Positions 7,963 through 8,432 of a stretch of 8,432 nucleotides of DNA are shown piece after piece (position 1 is the stretch's first letter; each line of letters begins with the position of its first letter). The stretch is from positions 1 to 8,432 of the forward strand of contig DITF01000008.1 of NCBI GenBank assembly GCA_002422125.1, read 5' to 3'. The stretch is from a bacterium UBP17_UBA6191 (GTDB lineage: Bacteria; Muiribacteriota; UBA6191). Position numbers and translations under genes: made by a program. The notes under the pieces were generated by a model. That model was not told the origin of the DNA. It was given only the letters and a program-made list of their open reading frames with translations, and ran no database searches.

Positions 7963-7979
7963 TTGACCCCAGTGGGTAT
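7963..7979 (+). repeat. Rhs junction direct repeat, copy 3 (start of CT3 stump)
   Basis: The sequence is TTGACCCCAGTGGGTAT, encoding DPSGY in the same phase as copies 1 and 2. It lies 1078 bases after copy 2, again one tip plus one small gene. Behind it no complete tip or immunity gene follows. Confidence 0.9.
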
Positions 7980-8067
7980 ATAATGGTCGAAAAATCCAGA
8001 CAAACACGAGTCTTCAAACCACTGGAAAAAAACTCTTCTACTTCTCTTTGCCATACAAATCCTCCCA

Positions 8068-8104
8068 TCAATTCAATACCTCGAATTGAGTCGGAATTGC
8101 AATT
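8068..8104. repeat. Cluster of inverted AATTG repeats
   Basis: TCAATTC (8068-8074) and GAATTGA (8083-8089) form a perfect 7-base inverted repeat around an 8-base loop. Directly after comes the perfect palindrome AATTGCAATT (8095-8104). The cluster lies in the unexplained stretch between the CT3 junction and the integrase remnant. It might be an element end, a protein binding site or chance in AT-rich DNA; no T-run follows, so it is not a terminator. Confidence 0.35.
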
Positions 8105-8137
8105 AGGACACTGGTCTAAAAGTTTCGCCCGCCATAA

Positions 8138-8284
8138 ACAGCACTGCTTGGGCATGCCCGTCTGGAAACCACAGAAGTTTCCACCCATATTGCCATTCAT
8201 CGCCTAGAGGAAATCTATACCAGGCTGCATCCAGCAGAACAGGTGTACAGCGGGGCTAACAACCCCAAAGAAAAGAAGGTATAA
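8138..8284 (+). pseudogene. C-terminal remnant of a tyrosine recombinase (integrase), catalytic Tyr lost
   Basis: This 48-codon open stretch, preceded directly by an in-frame TAA, reads ALLGHARLETTEV and then STHIAIHRLEEIYTRLHPAEQ. That matches the end of XerC/XerD- and integron-type tyrosine recombinases, which have LGHxxLxTTxxYTH followed by a helix and often HPA. The LGH motif supplies a catalytic His. The nucleophile position, normally Tyr in YTH, is Ser here (codon TCC, 8180-8182), one base change from TAC. The rest of the catalytic domain, including the Arg box, is absent upstream. It is a dead fragment, probably from a mobile element. It ends in KEKKV, and its stop codon overlaps the next start as TAATG. 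Confidence 0.68.
8274..8279 (+). promoter_or_regulatory. Ribosome binding site of the Rpn-family gene
   Basis: AGAAGG is 4 bases before ATG 8284 and sits inside the last codons of the integrase remnant. The spacing is short but acceptable, and the site supports 8284 as the start. Confidence 0.55.
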
Positions 8285-8432
8285 TGGATGTTATGAGCCC
8301 AGACAAGGAACATTATTTAATAGATGATGAAGAATTGCCCAAAATTGGTTTGACCAACAATGTGGTTTTTCGTCACATCTTTGCGAGCCGGGAGAGGAAA
8401 AACTACCTTTTGGCTATGGTCAATGCCCTGTT
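8284..8432 (+). CDS. Rpn-family PD-(D/E)XK nuclease / putative transposase, N-terminal part only
   Basis: Only the first 49 codons are inside the window. After a short acidic leader (IDDEELP) the protein reads KIGLTNNVVFRHIFASRE and then a YLLAMVNAL helix. This is the characteristic opening of Rpn (recombination-promoting nuclease) / PDDEXK_2 transposase-like proteins, which start with the pattern TNDxxFKxIF followed by LLxxLLNAxL. Family members are about 300 residues long, have a restriction-enzyme-like nuclease fold and are linked to RecA-independent recombination and mobile DNA. The catalytic residues lie beyond the window end. ATG 8284 is chosen because AGAAGG lies 4 bases upstream; ATG 8293 would be too far from it. 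The start overlaps the integrase remnant's stop by one base. Confidence 0.8.
   Translation, partial: MDVMSPDKEHYLIDDEELPKIGLTNNVVFRHIFASRERKNYLLAMVNAL

Larger units (their letters stand above)
7914..8207 (+). pseudogene. CT3 stump: third DPSGY junction followed by a truncated or chimeric tip
   Basis: The frame can start at ATG 7914, which overlaps the preceding stop as TAATG, or at ATG 7902. It reaches the junction peptide FDPSGYI about 16 residues in, then runs about 76 residues to a stop. The first part after the junction (IMVEKSRQTRVFKPLEK) could be a tip remnant. The last part, from about 8138, lies over a different-frame recombinase remnant and is therefore not a true toxin sequence. 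No immunity gene follows. The base composition from about 7990 to 8080 is rich in A and C on this strand, unlike the genes before it, so the junction may be followed by foreign or reversed DNA. I read this as a broken third module. The precise breakpoint cannot be set by eye. Confidence 0.55.

Noticed and set aside
7963..7984. TTGACC followed by TATAAT at the third junction repeat
   Set aside because: The spacer is only 10 bases, far too short for a sigma70 promoter. The TTGACC is part of the coding repeat.
7889..8200. Minus-strand frame of 103 residues with LLDQCPNCNS, resembling a zinc knuckle
   Set aside because: Its first third is antisense to the integrase remnant and its last part is antisense to the junction repeat. 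A single CPNC pair is not enough to call a gene, although the middle part may derive from inserted DNA.
8252..8266. GGGG/CCCC hairpin with CTAACAA loop, reminiscent of a terminator or an attC-type site
   Set aside because: The stem is four pairs with no T-run, and the integron attC core pattern is not met. It lies inside the integrase remnant's open frame.
8280..8285. Perfect TATAAT (-10-like) at the Rpn start codon
   Set aside because: It overlaps the ATG, and the place for a -35 box 17 bases upstream (TAACAA) matches poorly. It arises from the GGTATAATGG start context.

Overview
This window is an accessory toxin locus on the plus strand. It is dominated by one very large secreted Rhs/YD-repeat protein of 2148 residues. 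Behind it sits a tightly packed tail of small genes that reads as a series of Rhs C-terminal toxin tips alternating with immunity genes. The Sec-type signal peptides, the periplasm-type small proteins and the Rhs family suggest a Gram-negative bacterium. GC looks to be in the low-to-mid 40s by eye. The Rpn-family gene and the integrase scrap mark mobile-element-rich accessory DNA. A gammaproteobacterium is possible, but I cannot name a genus from this sequence.

Layout: 9-6455 is the Rhs protein. It has a signal peptide, about 600 residues of beta-rich N-terminal region, an Rhs core entry region, roughly thirty YD/WD repeats, the core-ending hallmark DPSGY at residues 1963-1967, and a 181-residue variable tip (CT1) that looks like a circularly permuted papain/NlpC-P60/LRAT-type enzyme. 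6439-6855 is a secreted, cysteine-rich small protein, the probable CT1 immunity protein. 6860-7441 begins with a short leader, repeats the DPSGY junction and carries a different tip (CT2). 7432-7914 is a membrane-anchored small protein, the probable CT2 immunity protein. 7914-8207 has a third DPSGY junction but leads only into a short, unrecognisable stump (CT3). 8138-8284 is a different-frame remnant of the C-terminus of a tyrosine recombinase in which the catalytic Tyr is replaced by Ser. 8284 to the window end is the start of an Rpn/PD-(D/E)XK-family nuclease (transposase-like) gene.

The key structural observation is a direct repeat, GACCCCAGTGGGTAT, at 5895, 6887 and 7965. It encodes DPSGY in the same phase every time. 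Homologous recombination between copies would therefore delete a toxin/immunity pair and fuse the next tip in frame to the Rhs core. This is the known logic of Rhs orphan-CT cassettes, here as compact tandem modules with overlapping genes and no intergenic promoters. Both immunity candidates carry an export signal or membrane anchor, which suggests that both toxins act in the cell envelope. The third module appears to have been broken by mobile-element activity.

Everything from the Rhs gene to the end of the second immunity gene is probably one transcript. The window starts only 8 bases before the Rhs start codon, so the promoter and ribosome binding site of the operon are not visible.
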